Below are positions 14,707 to 14,845 of a stretch of DNA of 14,845 nt, in pieces. This DNA is from Stramenopiles sp. TOSAG23-2 (taxonomy: Eukaryota > Sar). Numbering within the stretch: position 1 is the stretch's first letter; each line of letters begins with the position of its first letter. The translations under genes and the position numbers were made by a program. The DNA lies in contig LT649741.1 of the NCBI GenBank assembly GCA_900128395.1, forward strand, positions 1 through 14,845, read 5' to 3'. A model generated the notes under the pieces. It did not search any database. It worked only from the letters and a program-made list of their open reading frames with translations, and was not told the origin of the DNA.

Positions 14707-14845
14707 ACAATTGCATGTTTTGATGGAATAATAGCAATTGCAGATGCCTTAAAGGTCAATGCCTCGTTGAAATATATTGAGTTATCTAGTAATAACATTG
14801 GTGATGAAGGTGCAAGTGCGATTGCAAAAGGTATTCAAGAAAATA
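14367..14845. repeat. inverted duplication of the LRR array
   Basis: Positions 14761-14845 are the exact reverse complement of 14367-14451 over 85 bp, ending only because the window ends. Weaker similarity continues inward to about 14740 and 14472. The loop between the arms is about 310 bp and contains one and a half normal LRR units plus a junction at about 14710-14735. Confidence 0.93.
14734..14845 (+). pseudogene. LRR fragment in inverted orientation, no start codon, partial
   Basis: On the plus strand, the frame beginning GCAATTGCAGATGCC encodes AIADALKVNASLKYIEL and then a further LRR, identical to residues about 83-113 of the LRR-kinase-caspase protein on the other strand. The frame is open from 14695 to the window end but has no ATG. 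It may be the broken 5' side of an inverted copy, an internal exon of a head-to-head paralogue, or an assembly error; sequence to the right is needed to tell. Confidence 0.6.

Noticed and set aside
1-14845. tRNA, rRNA, CRISPR array or bacterial operon signals
   Set aside because: No tRNA box B with a matching cloverleaf, no rRNA-like sequence, no spacer-repeat array and no Shine-Dalgarno-spaced gene strings were seen on either strand.

Overview
The window looks like nuclear DNA of a single-celled or otherwise compact eukaryote. The reasons are very long intronless reading frames, AT-rich intergenic DNA with AT and GA microsatellites, Asn-codon runs inside proteins, no Shine-Dalgarno or operon structure, and domains typical of eukaryotes (ribonuclease-inhibitor-type LRRs, a Ser/Thr kinase, a metacaspase-type protease, a stonustoxin-like pore-forming domain). 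I cannot name the lineage from sequence alone. A large virus of such a host, or a host chromosome carrying virus-derived DNA, would also fit the central part.

Layout. (1) Positions 1-1884, minus strand: a large open frame that runs off the left edge. It encodes a SNTX-type (stonustoxin/neoverrucotoxin-like, MACPF/CDC superfamily) domain followed by 26-residue LRRs. (2) 1885-2988: intergenic, with an (AT)15 run and a three-unit degenerate tandem repeat just before the next gene. (3) 2989-6282, plus: a 1097-aa protein that I do not recognise, with basic nuclear-localisation-like clusters. (4) 6283-7003: a convergent 3' region holding two copies, about 497 bp apart, of a roughly 165-bp direct repeat. 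Each copy contains the 3' tail of a gene like the next one; the second copy also has a perfect 20-bp inverted repeat overlapping that gene's stop codon. (5) 7004-9706, minus: a 900-aa replication protein fusing a family-A (TVPol-like) DNA polymerase domain to a superfamily 3 (D5-like) helicase. (6) 10060-10431, plus: a divergently transcribed 123-aa basic protein of unknown function. (7) 10432-11430: no gene seen. (8) 11431-about 14706, minus: LRR + ankyrin-like segment + protein kinase + caspase-like (C14) protease in one chain. (9) 14734-14845, plus: a fragment of the same LRR array in the opposite orientation, forming an inverted duplication with 85 bp of perfect identity.

How the parts may work together. 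The central block (about 2.8-10.4 kb) reads as a self-replicating, virus- or transposon-derived module: a polymerase-helicase, a large orphan protein and a small basic protein. A similar 19-nt motif lies upstream of both large genes. No capsid protein, packaging ATPase, integrase or terminal repeats are visible, so it is either partial or of an unfamiliar type. The two flanking genes pair LRR sensors with a putative membrane pore former on one side and a kinase-caspase on the other. That is the kind of parts list expected for innate defence or regulated cell death, but a functional link between them is inference only.
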